Of a stretch of 64,000 bases of DNA, positions 1 to 8,809 are shown in pieces. The stretch's first letter is position 1. Every line of letters begins with the position of its first letter. This DNA is from Pyxidicoccus sp. MSG2 (GTDB taxonomy: Bacteria; Myxococcota; Myxococcia; Myxococcales; Myxococcaceae), in contig NZ_JAPNKC010000001.1 in the NCBI RefSeq assembly GCF_026626705.1, positions 10,000,001 to 10,064,000 of the forward strand, read 5' to 3'. Under the pieces are notes generated by a model. It ran no database searches and was not told where the DNA came from. It saw only the letters and a program-made list of their open reading frames with translations. A program made the translations under genes and the position numbers.

Positions 1-934
1 GGTTCTCCACCGCGCCGCCGGACTGGGGACCGATGATGTTCGGGCTCCAGCGGAACTTGGCGAAGGAGTCCGCCACGCGGCTGGTCATGGCGATGGAGGC
101 GTAGCCCCAGAGGTAGCGGTCGTGGCTGCCGACGACGTCCTCGGTGAAGTTGAAGGCCTTCACGGGGACGGTCTTCTCACCGTAGGGCAGGCGCAGCAGG
201 AAGCGCGGCAGGGCGAGGCCCACATAGCGCGCGTCCTCGCTCTCGCGGAACGAGTGCCACCGGGCGTACTGCGGGCCCTCGAAGAGGGACTTGAGGTCCT
301 TGAGGTCCGGCAGCTTGAGGAAGCTCTGCTCGCCGAAGACGTCCGGCGCCGCGTTGGCGATGAAGGGCGCGTGGGCCATGGCGGCCACGGACGCGCACTT
401 GCGCAGCAGGTCCATGTCCTGGGGGCCGACGTCGAAGTCGTAGTTGGCGTTGATGATGCCGTAGGGCTTGCCGCCGAACACGCCGTACTCGTTGGAGTAC
501 ACGAGCTTGTACAGGCCGCTCTTGGTGACTTCCGGCGCGTCCTCGAAGTCCTTCTGGAGGTCTTCCTTGGAGACGTTGAGCATCTCCACGCGGGTGTTCT
601 CGCGGAAGTCGACGCGGTCGACCAGGAACTTCAGGCCGCGCCAGGAGGCCTCCAGCTTCTGGAACTCCTTGGCGTGGAGGATTTCGTTGACCTGCGCGGA
701 CAGGCGCTTGTCGATTTCGGCAATCATCGCGTCGACGAGGGCCTTGTCCACGCGCTCCTCGGAGCGGTGCGGCGCCAGCATCTCCGTGATGAAGGCCTGC
801 ACGCCGCGCTTGGCGACGTCGTAGCCCTCGTCCTTCGGCTTGAGCTTGGCCTCGGAGAGAATCTCGTCGAGGAGGGACAGGGAGGCGTCAGCGGCGACGC
901 CCTTGGACTTCTGGGTCTGGGTCTCGTTGGGCAT
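1..934 (-). CDS. tssC: T6SS contractile sheath large subunit TssC (VipB/EvpB family), 3' end outside window
   Basis: This is the large subunit of the type VI secretion sheath. With TssB it forms the cytoplasmic contractile tube that drives the Hcp/VgrG needle. About 311 codons are visible from the ATG at 934 (MPNETQTQKS), and the frame stays open to the left edge, so roughly the last third is missing. Visible family traits are an acidic N-terminal helical region, the segment LEASWRGLKFLVDRVD, and further on YGIINANYDFDVGPQD and a RFLLRLPYG stretch, all typical of TssC. It follows tssB by 32 nt on the same strand, the usual sheath-gene order. Identity is based on recognised family sequence and context, and is firm. 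Confidence 0.95.
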   Translation of the reverse strand, partial: MPNETQTQKSKGVAADASLSLLDEILSEAKLKPKDEGYDVAKRGVQAFITEMLAPHRSEERVDKALVDAMIAEIDKRLSAQVNEILHAKEFQKLEASWRGLKFLVDRVDFRENTRVEMLNVSKEDLQKDFEDAPEVTKSGLYKLVYSNEYGVFGGKPYGIINANYDFDVGPQDMDLLRKCASVAAMAHAPFIANAAPDVFGEQSFLKLPDLKDLKSLFEGPQYARWHSFRESEDARYVGLALPRFLLRLPYGEKTVPVKAFNFTEDVVGSHDRYLWGYASIAMTSRVADSFAKFRWSPNIIGPQSGGAVEN

Positions 935-966
935 GGTGTTTCAATCCCCCGGAAAGTGGGCGTGGG

Positions 967-1461
967 CTACTTGGTCTCGGGCTTGAGACCCAGCTCCTGG
1001 ATGAGCGCCTTGCGGCCCTCTTCGTCGGCGAGCATCGTCTGCAGCTTCTTGCGGAACGCGGGAAGGTTGCCCAGGGGCCCCTTGAGGGCGTTGAGCGCGC
1101 TGCGCAGCTCGAGCAGCTTCTTGAGCTCGGGCACCTGGTTGACGACGCTCTCGGGAGAGAAGTCGTTCAGGTTCTTGAACTGGAGCGTGACGTTCATCGT
1201 CGCGGCCGGGTCACCGGCGAGCTTGTCGGCGGCGGTGAGGGTGACCTTCAGGCCCTGCTGCGCCATCACTTCGTTGAAGTTGGCCTTGTCGACGTTGATG
1301 GGCGCGCGCTGCTCCAGCGGGCGGTCATCGGCCTGGCCCGTGAAGTCCCCCATCATGAGGACCTTCAGCGGCAGCTCGACCTGCTCCTGGGCGTTGCCGG
1401 TGGCGGGCTTGTAGACGATGTTGACGCGCTCGGTAGGGGCGACAGAACTCTCTTTGCTCAT
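967..1461 (-). CDS. tssB: T6SS contractile sheath small subunit TssB (VipA family)
   Basis: TssB is the small sheath subunit that co-assembles with TssC. The protein is 164 residues, normal for the family. I place the start at the ATG encoding MSKESSVAPTERVNI because an AAGGAG ribosome-binding site lies about 10 nt upstream. A longer reading to 1533 would add 24 unconserved residues. Recognisable segments are VNIVYKPATGNAQEQVELPLKVLMM near the N-terminus, the FNEVMAQQGLKV region, LQFKNLNDFSPESVV, and the C-terminal stretch LLELRSALNALKGPLGN. It sits between tssA upstream and tssC downstream in one operon. Confidence 0.95.
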   Translation of the reverse strand: MSKESSVAPTERVNIVYKPATGNAQEQVELPLKVLMMGDFTGQADDRPLEQRAPINVDKANFNEVMAQQGLKVTLTAADKLAGDPAATMNVTLQFKNLNDFSPESVVNQVPELKKLLELRSALNALKGPLGNLPAFRKKLQTMLADEEGRKALIQELGLKPETK

Positions 1462-1543
1462 CTGCGGCTTTCTCCTTGAGTGCTGCGTTTTTGGCGCGGG
1501 CGTCGCATGGGGTGGAGCTTCGCCGCGGTACAACAGGGTTGCA

Positions 1544-3418
1544 TCAGGCGCCGACGCGCAACGCGGCAGAAGAATCCAACCGCGCTAGACGACGATACCG
1601 GTTTCGAATCTTCGCTGCCACCCGTCCCCCCTCCTTTTCCCCAGGGGCGCGGGTCGACAACCAGCCTTCGAGGCACGCGGCCGCGAGGGCGGGTTCCCAC
1701 GTGTCGAGAGAATGGGCAGACACCTCCTCGTCGAGCGCGTCGTAGACGGCGCGGGCGAGCGGGAGCTGTCCCGCGTTGGCGCACAGCCGCGCCAATGCCA
1801 GTCGTGACAGGAACCGGGCACGGCCGGTGGTGGCGGCGACGATGGCGCCCTGCAACCGGGTTACGGCTTCGTGGACGCGGCCCTCGGCCAGCAGCGCGCG
1901 AGCCTCATCCTCCAGGGCAGGGCTGCTTCCAGCAGCGGACGCTTCGGGGGGAAGCGACGGCGGCGGCAGGGCCAGCGGCGAGGCGGAGGCGACGGGGCCC
2001 GCGGAAGCGGTGGCGGAGGATGTACTCGTGAGGATCACCTGCGCGCGCAGCCAGGTGCGGGTGGCGTCGTCGGTGAGGGGTTTGCCGTTGGCGGCGACGA
2101 GCTCCTCGACGCCGGGCATGCGACGCAACTGGGCGCCCAGCTCCTGGACGAGCGCGGCGTGGGCGGCCGCGTGCGACTCGCCCAGGCCGGTGAGGGCGGC
2201 GGCGCTGAAGCGGTGCAGGCCGAGCGCGAAGCGGTGCTGGCCCAGCGCGGACTCGGCCTCGTCGAGCAGGTCGGCCCAGCGCTGGTTGTTCTCCAGCGTC
2301 TCCAGCTTGGTGCGCAGCGCGTCCGGCAGCGGCTGCAGTGGGGTGCGGCCATTGGCCCCGGCGGTGGGGGGCCGGGCCAGGTGCAGCCACAGGCCCATGC
2401 GCATCAGCCGGTAGGGCAGCGGGTCCGCGACGCTCGCGCGGCGCAGCGCCCCGGCGGCGCCCAGGAGCGCGGTGCCCACGTTGCGCAGGAAGTCCGTGAC
2501 GGCCTCCGCGGTGGACAGGTCCGGCGAGGCCGGCAGCGCCGGAAGGGCAGGCACCGCCACGGGCGTGGAAGGCGCGACGGTGTTCCGGGCGGGCGCGGCC
2601 TGCGTCGCGGGACTCCCGGCGGCGGTCTTCGCGGTGGCGGGGGGACTGGCGGCGCCGTTCGTCGCGGCGCGGCTCGCGGCGGTGGGGCCGGCGCCGTTCG
2701 CCGCGGCGTGGCTCGCGGCGGTGGGGCCGGCGCCGTTCACCGGGGTGGTACTCCTGGAGTCGTCACTCGCGGAAGCGCCGTTCGCCGGGGAGTCCTGCGC
2801 CGTCGAGGCGTCCGACTGCGCGGAGTCCTGGGGGGCTGGCGCGGGCGCGGGCGGGGGCAGCCCCGCGCGCAGCCGGGAGATGGCGTCCTGCAGCGGACCG
2901 AAGGCGGGCGCCGAGTCGGCGAAGCGCTCGCGGGACAGCTGCGACAGCCGCTTCAGCGCGACGGACAGCGCCTCCAGCGACTCCGCGCTCACGCTGGCCT
3001 GCTCCACCGAGGGAAGCATGCGGCCCAGCCGCTCCACGAACCAGCCCACGGCGTTGGCCCGGCCGCGCAGCCGCTTCAGCTCGGGGAAGAGGTCGGGCCA
3101 GTACCGCTCCGTCACCTCGGTGATGATGGCGGCCCCGGTGGCCGCGCCGTCCAGGCCGCGCGTGGCATACAGGCCATAGGCCATGTACGAGGCCAGCCAG
3201 AGGTCCTTGGTGGTGCCCTTCAGGAGGTCCCCGGCGCCCTGGACGACGTCGTCCCAGCGCACGCCGGCCGCGGCGGGGGACTCCAGCTTCGCCACCTCCG
3301 TGGTGATGGCCTCGTAGGCCGGCTCGTGCTTCGCCTGCACCCCCGCGGGGACGGTGCCGGGCACGGGCTCGACCCAGGGGCGGGCACGCTCACGAAGCTC
3401 TTCGAGGGTGGGCGGCAT
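1544..3418 (-). CDS. tssA: T6SS assembly protein TssA (ImpA N-terminal domain family)
   Basis: TssA proteins help build or cap the T6SS baseplate and tail. The 624-residue protein starts MPPTLEELRERARPWVEPVPG. Residues about 10-160 match the ImpA N-terminal domain, including VRWDDVVQGAGDLL, LWLASYMAYGLYATRGL and ITEVTERYWPDLFPELKRLRGRANAVGWFVERL. A long Ala/Pro/Gly/Thr-rich linker with short tandem repeats follows (about 205-310). The C-terminal 300 residues are helical and contain YRLMRMGLWLHLARPP, resembling the VasJ-type C-terminal domain. It lies between tagF and tssB, with an 82-nt gap to tssB. The linker is longer than usual and probably flexible. The family call is secure, the exact TssA subclass less so. 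Confidence 0.9.
   Translation of the reverse strand: MPPTLEELRERARPWVEPVPGTVPAGVQAKHEPAYEAITTEVAKLESPAAAGVRWDDVVQGAGDLLKGTTKDLWLASYMAYGLYATRGLDGAATGAAIITEVTERYWPDLFPELKRLRGRANAVGWFVERLGRMLPSVEQASVSAESLEALSVALKRLSQLSRERFADSAPAFGPLQDAISRLRAGLPPPAPAPAPQDSAQSDASTAQDSPANGASASDDSRSTTPVNGAGPTAASHAAANGAGPTAASRAATNGAASPPATAKTAAGSPATQAAPARNTVAPSTPVAVPALPALPASPDLSTAEAVTDFLRNVGTALLGAAGALRRASVADPLPYRLMRMGLWLHLARPPTAGANGRTPLQPLPDALRTKLETLENNQRWADLLDEAESALGQHRFALGLHRFSAAALTGLGESHAAAHAALVQELGAQLRRMPGVEELVAANGKPLTDDATRTWLRAQVILTSTSSATASAGPVASASPLALPPPSLPPEASAAGSSPALEDEARALLAEGRVHEAVTRLQGAIVAATTGRARFLSRLALARLCANAGQLPLARAVYDALDEEVSAHSLDTWEPALAAACLEGWLSTRAPGEKEGGRVAAKIRNRYRRLARLDSSAALRVGA
2664..2741 (-). repeat. 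Two tandem 39-bp repeats in the tssA linker
   Basis: Two adjacent 39-bp units (2664-2702 and 2703-2741) differ at only two positions by eye. They encode the 13-residue motif NGAGPTAASHAAA and NGAGPTAASRAAT in the low-complexity linker of TssA. A further partial NGA unit follows. Such in-frame repeats are expected to vary in number between strains. Confidence 0.85.
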
Positions 3419-3433
3419 AGAGGCAGACGGGTT

Positions 3434-4366
3434 TCAGGGAGCCAGCGCGCGCAGCAGCTGCTCGAGGGTGGTGGAGGGAGCGTCGATGACCTGTCGCGCG
3501 GCGGCCTTGAGGCCCTTGCGCGCATTGTCGATGGCGGCGGGCCGCTCGGTGCGCAGCGGCCATATCTGGGCGCCCGGACGGCCGGGCTGGGCCAGGGCGA
3601 GGAAGAGGGCGGGGGTGGCCGCGCCCAGGCTGAGCAGCAGCCGGGGCCGCTCGCCCTCGGACCAGAAGAAGGCCGGGGGCTGGCTCGGCCAGCGCAACAG
3701 GCGCGAGGACAACTCCAGCCAGGCCACCGGGCCCACGCGCGTGGAGAACGGGCAGTCCAGCGCCACGCCCGCCGCGGACTGCTCGCGGCCGCGCTCGCCG
3801 ACGCACGCGGTGAGGAAGGTGTGCAGCGCGTAGTAGCGGCCGCCGTCTGGCGTGCCCTCCACCACCGGGCCCAGCAGGTCCTGGGTGCGGTGCTCCGCCA
3901 GCGCGGCGTCACGCAGCCGCTGCGCGACGCTGAAGTCGCCCGGGCCGGGCAGGGGCAGCGCCGCCGTGCGCTCCAGCAACTGCGGCACGTCCAGCTCCGC
4001 CGCGGACCGGGCCAGGACACCAGCGGCGCGGAGGAAGGGCTGGAAGGCCTCCGGCGTCAGCGCGTAGCGCGGGGCCGTGGCCGCCGAGGCCACCTCGGTG
4101 AAGACGGCCAGCGGGAAGGCGCGCCCGACGCTGTCCATGCTGGGCGCCATCAGCCCCACCAGCGCCTGCTTCTGCCCCGGCACGGTGAACACGAAGTTCA
4201 CCGGCTCCGAGGGCAGGTCCACCCGGGCCCGCCGCGCGCGCTCCACCCCTTCCTCCATCCAACCGTAGAGCTGGAGGGCGAGGGGCGTGGCGGCGTTGAG
4301 CTTGATGAACTCGGCCTGGCGGGGCGTCTTGCCCAACAGGCCGATGCGCTGCGACTGCACCGTCAT
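3434..4366 (-). CDS. tagF: T6SS-associated protein TagF (ImpM family)
   Basis: TagF proteins modulate T6SS assembly after translation, classically opposing activation by the PpkA threonine-phosphorylation pathway. The 310-residue protein begins MTVQSQRIGLLGKTPRQAEFIKLN. It shows the family N-terminal pattern: GLLGKTP, then VNFVFTVPGQKQALVGLMAPSMDSVGRAFPL, where family members have the G.L.PS.D..GR.FPL signature. The C-terminal half includes FFWSEGERPRLLLSLGAAT. It lies 1 nt downstream of tssM and 15 nt upstream of tssA in a tight operon. No PpkA or PppA gene is visible in this window, so regulation by that route cannot be judged from here. Confidence 0.9.
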   Translation of the reverse strand: MTVQSQRIGLLGKTPRQAEFIKLNAATPLALQLYGWMEEGVERARRARVDLPSEPVNFVFTVPGQKQALVGLMAPSMDSVGRAFPLAVFTEVASAATAPRYALTPEAFQPFLRAAGVLARSAAELDVPQLLERTAALPLPGPGDFSVAQRLRDAALAEHRTQDLLGPVVEGTPDGGRYYALHTFLTACVGERGREQSAAGVALDCPFSTRVGPVAWLELSSRLLRWPSQPPAFFWSEGERPRLLLSLGAATPALFLALAQPGRPGAQIWPLRTERPAAIDNARKGLKAAARQVIDAPSTTLEQLLRALAP

Positions 4367-4367
4367 G

Positions 4368-7300
4368 TCAGGGGGCTCCGTCCAGGGCGACAGCCGCGGG
4401 AGTGCACCCGCGCCCCTTCCGGGCGATGCCCGTCGGAGGCTGCAGGCCCGGATCCCGGAAGATGGCCAGCAGCTTCGAGGTGTTGCCGCCCAGCCCGAAG
4501 AACGGGTTGGCGGTGCGCTCGGGGCGGAAGTCGATGGAGACCATCGCCCCGTTCATCTCCTCGATTTCCCACGTGGCCGTGAAGTAGCGGCCGTCCGCGC
4601 TGGGCTCGATGCGCTTGACGCGCTCCAACAGGCGGAACAGGCCCCACTCGCCCTCGGCCTCCAGCGCCGTCTCGGTGGCTCCATCCGCGCTCTGCACGAG
4701 GATGCGCGCGCCGAGCTTGCCGGCCTGGCCGGGCCAGATCATCGGCTTCCACACCGTGTCGGGGCCGTTGCGGTACGTCTCGTCGGTGCCGTCCAGCGTG
4801 AAGGTGATGGAGGAGATCTGCGACGCCGTGCCGTCCGCGGAGACGCCCGGCCGCAGGCGGACCTGGAAGCGCACCAGCGGGTCCACCGTGTCGCCACCCG
4901 GGAAGAGCGTGGTGGCGAGCGCGCCCGTCTTCTCCAGGAAGGTGAGCAGCTCCGGGCGGAACATGGCGCCACCGGACGAGGTGAACTCCCACTTGCGGCC
5001 CGTGGCCACCACGTCCTCCAGCAGCTGCTCCTTGACGAACTTGCGCACCAGGCCGCCCTCGGGGCGGAGGAACTCGGCCACCTCCGGCAGCGGCGCGTCC
5101 TTCTGCGACGCCCGGTCGAACGGGTAGAGGCCCTTGAACGCCTGCTGGTACGTGGACACCACCTGCTCGCAGAACAGGTTGCTCTTGGCCTCGGCCGTGC
5201 CTTCGAACACCACCGAGCGCATCTCCTGGAAGGGCGGCAGCAGCAGCCGCTCGAAGATGGCGACGTTGTCCGACTGCTTGCGCACCAGCATCTCCACGTT
5301 GGTGCGGGTGGACTCGATCTTGTCCAGCAGCACGCCCGACTCGGCCGGCTTGTCCTTCACCGCCAGCAGCGTCGTCTGCACGGTGGCGAGCTGGTCCTCG
5401 TACGAGTCCAGCGCCGTCAGCGACTCCTCACCGTCCTCCGTCTTGGACGTCTCCGTGGTGAAGCGGATGAGCGAGGCGAACTCACGCTCCAGGTCCCGCG
5501 CCGTGAGCTCCTCGGCGCCGGAAGACGAGTCCGCGGCCAACAGCTCCCGCTTCTGCGCCGCTTCCTGCTCCGGCTTGGACCCGAAGAACTCCTTGACGGC
5601 CTGGAGCTTGCCGCCCGCCGCCGCTGCTACCGTCTTGTCGCGCTTGTCCAACTGCACGTTGAAGGCGAGCGCGCGGAAGAGCCGGCCGTAGGGCTTGGGC
5701 TTGCCGCGCGTCAGGTTGGTGAGCAGGCCCTCCATCTGCGTGAGGTTCTGCGGCGCCTGCACCCGGATGGAGTTGAGGAAGTCCTTCCACTCCTGCTGGT
5801 AGGTCTCGAAGTAGCGCGTGCGCAGCTCGCGGCGGGACTCCACCGCGTCCACCTTCTCGTCGCGGTCCAACACCCAGGACTGCTGGTCCTTGAAGGCCCC
5901 CTCCAGCCGCTCGCGGATGACCTGGTCGTACGCGGTGCGCGTGAAGGCGCCTCGCACCCGCAGGGGGGCGCTCATCTCTGGCACCGAGCCCACCAACTGC
6001 TCCAGCGTCTGGTCGGGGAACTCGTTGCTGACGTTGGCCACCAGCTGCGCCAGCTCCAGGCGCACCAGGGGCACGTTGTTGAGCGAGCGCCGCGCCGAGG
6101 TGATGACGCCCTTCTCGCGCGGGAAGGCGATGCGCTCGGCGCGCGCCGGCTTCTGCTCCTCCGGGAGCATCTGCTCGTTGGCGAGCATGCGCAGGTACGT
6201 GGACGCGTGGTTCTCCACCGCGCGCTCGTCCACCGAGTCGCCCCGCACGCGCTTCCAGTGGCTGACAATCTGTTGCACCAGCCACTTCTGCTGCGCTTCG
6301 TCCAGCTCCGGCTCGGTCGGGTTCCGGGGCGTCGTCACCAGCAGGTACATCTTCAGGTCGTCGAAGTACTGCCGGTACGCGTCGAAGTGCTTGCTGTAAT
6401 CGGCGTCGCTGCGCACCGTGAGCAGGTCCGGGTTCTTCCCGAAGGCGTCCAGCCGCTGCTGGACGAGCTCGAACTGCTTGCCCAGGAGCACCCGCCGCAG
6501 GGCGGCGTTATAGAACTGCCGCGCCTGCGGCAGCATCTTGTCGCCCTGGTAGAGGCCGAAGCGCATCCACAGGGGCGCGCCGTGCTCGTCGTACTCGGTC
6601 AGCTCCTGCAGCCGGTTGCGCAGGGGAATCAGGTCCTCCACGCGGCGGATGTCGTCGCGCGGGTCCAGGCTCACGTCGGTGATGGCCTTCGTCACCGCCT
6701 GCGCCATGGAGCGGTTCTGGAAGAAGGACAGGGTGGGCAGCGACAGCATCAGCGCGGTGGCCGCCAGGGCGGCGCTCGCCAGCACCAGCCGCTGCCGGCG
6801 CACCCTCGCTTCCTCCAGCGAGCTGCGCACCGCCATCTGCTGGTCCTGGAACATCACCTTGGTGAAGACGTCCCAGAGGAAGTAGCTGCGGCCTTCCGTG
6901 GCGCCTTCCGTCTGCGCCCGGCCGTTGGTGCTGCCGAACAGCTCCGAGGCGGACGGGGACACCTTGTCCACCGCGCGCACGTCCTGCGTGCCGCTGTTGA
7001 AGTACAGGCCGCGGAAGACGGGCGTGTCCTGGAACACGTTCTCCAGGAAGAGCGGCTGGAGGAACTCGGCGAGGTTCTTGCGGAGCGCGTCGAACTTCTG
7101 CGGGAAGCCGTAGATGTTCTCGCGCGTCTCCAGCCGGCGCTCCTGGCCCAGCCGCCGCAGCGAGCGCTGCTCCAGCACGGAGAGCATCTCGTCGAAGCGC
7201 TCGCGGAACAGGTCCGTGCTCGCCTCGCTCTGCTGCTCCACCGGCACCGTGAAGCCCCAGATCTGCCCGCGCTCCACGCGCGACAGGTCCGAGAACATCT

Positions 7301-8066
7301 CCACGAACCCGGGCAGCAGGTCGCACTTGGTGATCATCACGTACACCGGCACCAGCATCTTCAGCCGGGTGGTGATTTCATCCATGCGCTCGCGGATGGT
7401 CTGCCCCATCTCGCCCACGGCCTGCGGGTCCGCGTTCATCAGCTCGCTGACGCTGATGGCCACGATGAGGCCGTTGATGGGACGGCTGGGGCGGTGCTTC
7501 GCCACCGTGTCGATGAAGGCCAGCCACTCCGGCCGGTCCTCCTCCGCGCTGGTGTAGCGGCCCGCCGTGTCGAGGATGACGGCCTCGTTGGTGAGCCACC
7601 AGTCGCAGTTGCGCGTGCCACCCACGCCGCGCACGCCGCCGCGCGCGGAGAGGTAGGGGAACTTCAGCCCGGAGTTGCGCAGCGCCGTGCTCTTGCCCGC
7701 GCCCGGGGGACCGACGATGAGGTACCAGGGCAGGACGGCCAGGGCATCCTTGCCGCCGCGCGCCAGCTTGGAGGTCTTGAGCGCCTCCACCGCCTTGGTG
7801 AACTCGGCCTGCATGGCCTTGATTTCAGGCTGCAGGTCCGGCCGCACCGTGGCCGTCTGTTCCTCCGCCTGCGTCGCGAGCGCGCCCTCCAGCTTCTTCG
7901 CCGCGCGGCGCGCGAGGATGCGCTTGACCAGCCAGACCACGCCCATGGCGAACAGGCCCGCCAGCGCGGCGATGATGGCCGCCTCTCTTGGAGAGAAGCC
8001 CAGGAAGCTCAGAATCGCGAAGGTGGGCGCGCCAATGCCCAACAGTGGCAGCAGGTACGCCATCAT
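4368..8066 (-). CDS. tssM: T6SS inner-membrane complex protein TssM (IcmF family)
   Basis: TssM spans the inner membrane and, with TssL and lipoprotein TssJ, forms the trans-envelope complex. At 1,232 residues it has normal family length. Hydrophobic segments lie at about residues 5-22 and 30-47. A cytoplasmic NTPase domain follows, with Walker A GPPGAGKST at about 119-127, DTAGR at about 166-170 and TKCD at about 246-249, so the nucleotide site looks intact. A third membrane segment lies near residue 430 (LVLASAALAATALMLSLPTLSF). The large C-terminal part is periplasmic and should contact TssJ. The first two codons are both ATG. The start overlaps the tssL stop by 4 nt, implying coupled translation. 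Confidence 0.96.
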   Translation of the reverse strand: MMAYLLPLLGIGAPTFAILSFLGFSPREAAIIAALAGLFAMGVVWLVKRILARRAAKKLEGALATQAEEQTATVRPDLQPEIKAMQAEFTKAVEALKTSKLARGGKDALAVLPWYLIVGPPGAGKSTALRNSGLKFPYLSARGGVRGVGGTRNCDWWLTNEAVILDTAGRYTSAEEDRPEWLAFIDTVAKHRPSRPINGLIVAISVSELMNADPQAVGEMGQTIRERMDEITTRLKMLVPVYVMITKCDLLPGFVEMFSDLSRVERGQIWGFTVPVEQQSEASTDLFRERFDEMLSVLEQRSLRRLGQERRLETRENIYGFPQKFDALRKNLAEFLQPLFLENVFQDTPVFRGLYFNSGTQDVRAVDKVSPSASELFGSTNGRAQTEGATEGRSYFLWDVFTKVMFQDQQMAVRSSLEEARVRRQRLVLASAALAATALMLSLPTLSFFQNRSMAQAVTKAITDVSLDPRDDIRRVEDLIPLRNRLQELTEYDEHGAPLWMRFGLYQGDKMLPQARQFYNAALRRVLLGKQFELVQQRLDAFGKNPDLLTVRSDADYSKHFDAYRQYFDDLKMYLLVTTPRNPTEPELDEAQQKWLVQQIVSHWKRVRGDSVDERAVENHASTYLRMLANEQMLPEEQKPARAERIAFPREKGVITSARRSLNNVPLVRLELAQLVANVSNEFPDQTLEQLVGSVPEMSAPLRVRGAFTRTAYDQVIRERLEGAFKDQQSWVLDRDEKVDAVESRRELRTRYFETYQQEWKDFLNSIRVQAPQNLTQMEGLLTNLTRGKPKPYGRLFRALAFNVQLDKRDKTVAAAAGGKLQAVKEFFGSKPEQEAAQKRELLAADSSSGAEELTARDLEREFASLIRFTTETSKTEDGEESLTALDSYEDQLATVQTTLLAVKDKPAESGVLLDKIESTRTNVEMLVRKQSDNVAIFERLLLPPFQEMRSVVFEGTAEAKSNLFCEQVVSTYQQAFKGLYPFDRASQKDAPLPEVAEFLRPEGGLVRKFVKEQLLEDVVATGRKWEFTSSGGAMFRPELLTFLEKTGALATTLFPGGDTVDPLVRFQVRLRPGVSADGTASQISSITFTLDGTDETYRNGPDTVWKPMIWPGQAGKLGARILVQSADGATETALEAEGEWGLFRLLERVKRIEPSADGRYFTATWEIEEMNGAMVSIDFRPERTANPFFGLGGNTSKLLAIFRDPGLQPPTGIARKGRGCTPAAVALDGAP

Positions 8067-8794
8067 GGCGCGCCCTCCGTGGAGGCCGTGGTCGCGGCGT
8101 TGCCGCCCGTGCTGGCCGTGTTCTTGGCTGCGTGGACCTCGATGCGGCTCTTCAGCTCGCCCACCGTGTCATTGAGGAAGAACTGCAGCACCCCGTAGAA
8201 GAGCACCGCCACCGCCAGCGCGCCGGCGGAGATGCCCAGCATGGAGGCCTTCTTCCGCTTGGACAGCAGCGACTCCGTGGGGCGCTCGCCGTGGGGCGAC
8301 AGCACGTCGAAGTCGAAGGGGCGCGCGCGCTCCAAATCCTTCTGCACGGTGTCGATAAGCGTCATCAGCTCCAGCTCGCCGCCGCGGATGCGGTAGCGGC
8401 CCTGGAAGCCGAAGAGCATGCACAGGTAGTAGACTTGGAGCACTTCCGCGCGGTGCGGGTCCTTGCGCACGGTGTTGAGCCGGGCGAAGAAGCCGTCACC
8501 GGCGACGTTCTCGTTGAAGTAGTGGAGCTGCAGCGGGTTGGAGCTCCAGAACTGGCGGTACTCCTCCGGCCGGCCGAGCACCACCTCGTCGACGAGGGCC
8601 ACCATCGCGTACGCCATGTCCTGGGCGTCCTGATGGCTGAAGCCCAGCACCGCGGAGCGCCTCAGCATCTCGTCCACCACGCCGCGCAGGCGGTGGTGCA
8701 AAGTCTCCGGCGGGGGGATGGCTGCTGAATCCGAGCCGCGCAATTGAATGGCGGCGTCGAAACAGTCCTTCGTGGCTTCAGTGACTCGGTCCAT
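8063..8794 (-). CDS. tssL: T6SS inner-membrane protein TssL (DotU family)
   Basis: TssL is the short inner-membrane partner of TssM. The 243-residue protein begins MDRVTEATKDCFDAAIQLRGS. It has the DotU domain with MAYAMVALVDEVVL, FFARLNTVRKDP and VYYLCMLFGFQGRYR. One C-terminal transmembrane helix follows at about residues 190-212 (GISAGALAVAVLFYGVLQFF), then a short Ala/Thr-rich periplasmic tail. There is no OmpA-like peptidoglycan-binding extension, so this is the short TssL type. The stop overlaps the tssM start, and tssK ends 15 nt upstream. The assignment is firm. Confidence 0.95.
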   Translation of the reverse strand: MDRVTEATKDCFDAAIQLRGSDSAAIPPPETLHHRLRGVVDEMLRRSAVLGFSHQDAQDMAYAMVALVDEVVLGRPEEYRQFWSSNPLQLHYFNENVAGDGFFARLNTVRKDPHRAEVLQVYYLCMLFGFQGRYRIRGGELELMTLIDTVQKDLERARPFDFDVLSPHGERPTESLLSKRKKASMLGISAGALAVAVLFYGVLQFFLNDTVGELKSRIEVHAAKNTASTGGNAATTASTEGAP

Positions 8795-8809
8795 GGGCAG
8801 GGCGGGGCG

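Noticed and set aside
4287..8198. A plus-strand open frame of about 1,300 codons opposite tssM
   Set aside because: Low-complexity Arg/Leu/His-rich translation with no domain. tssM on the minus strand has clear motifs along its full length.
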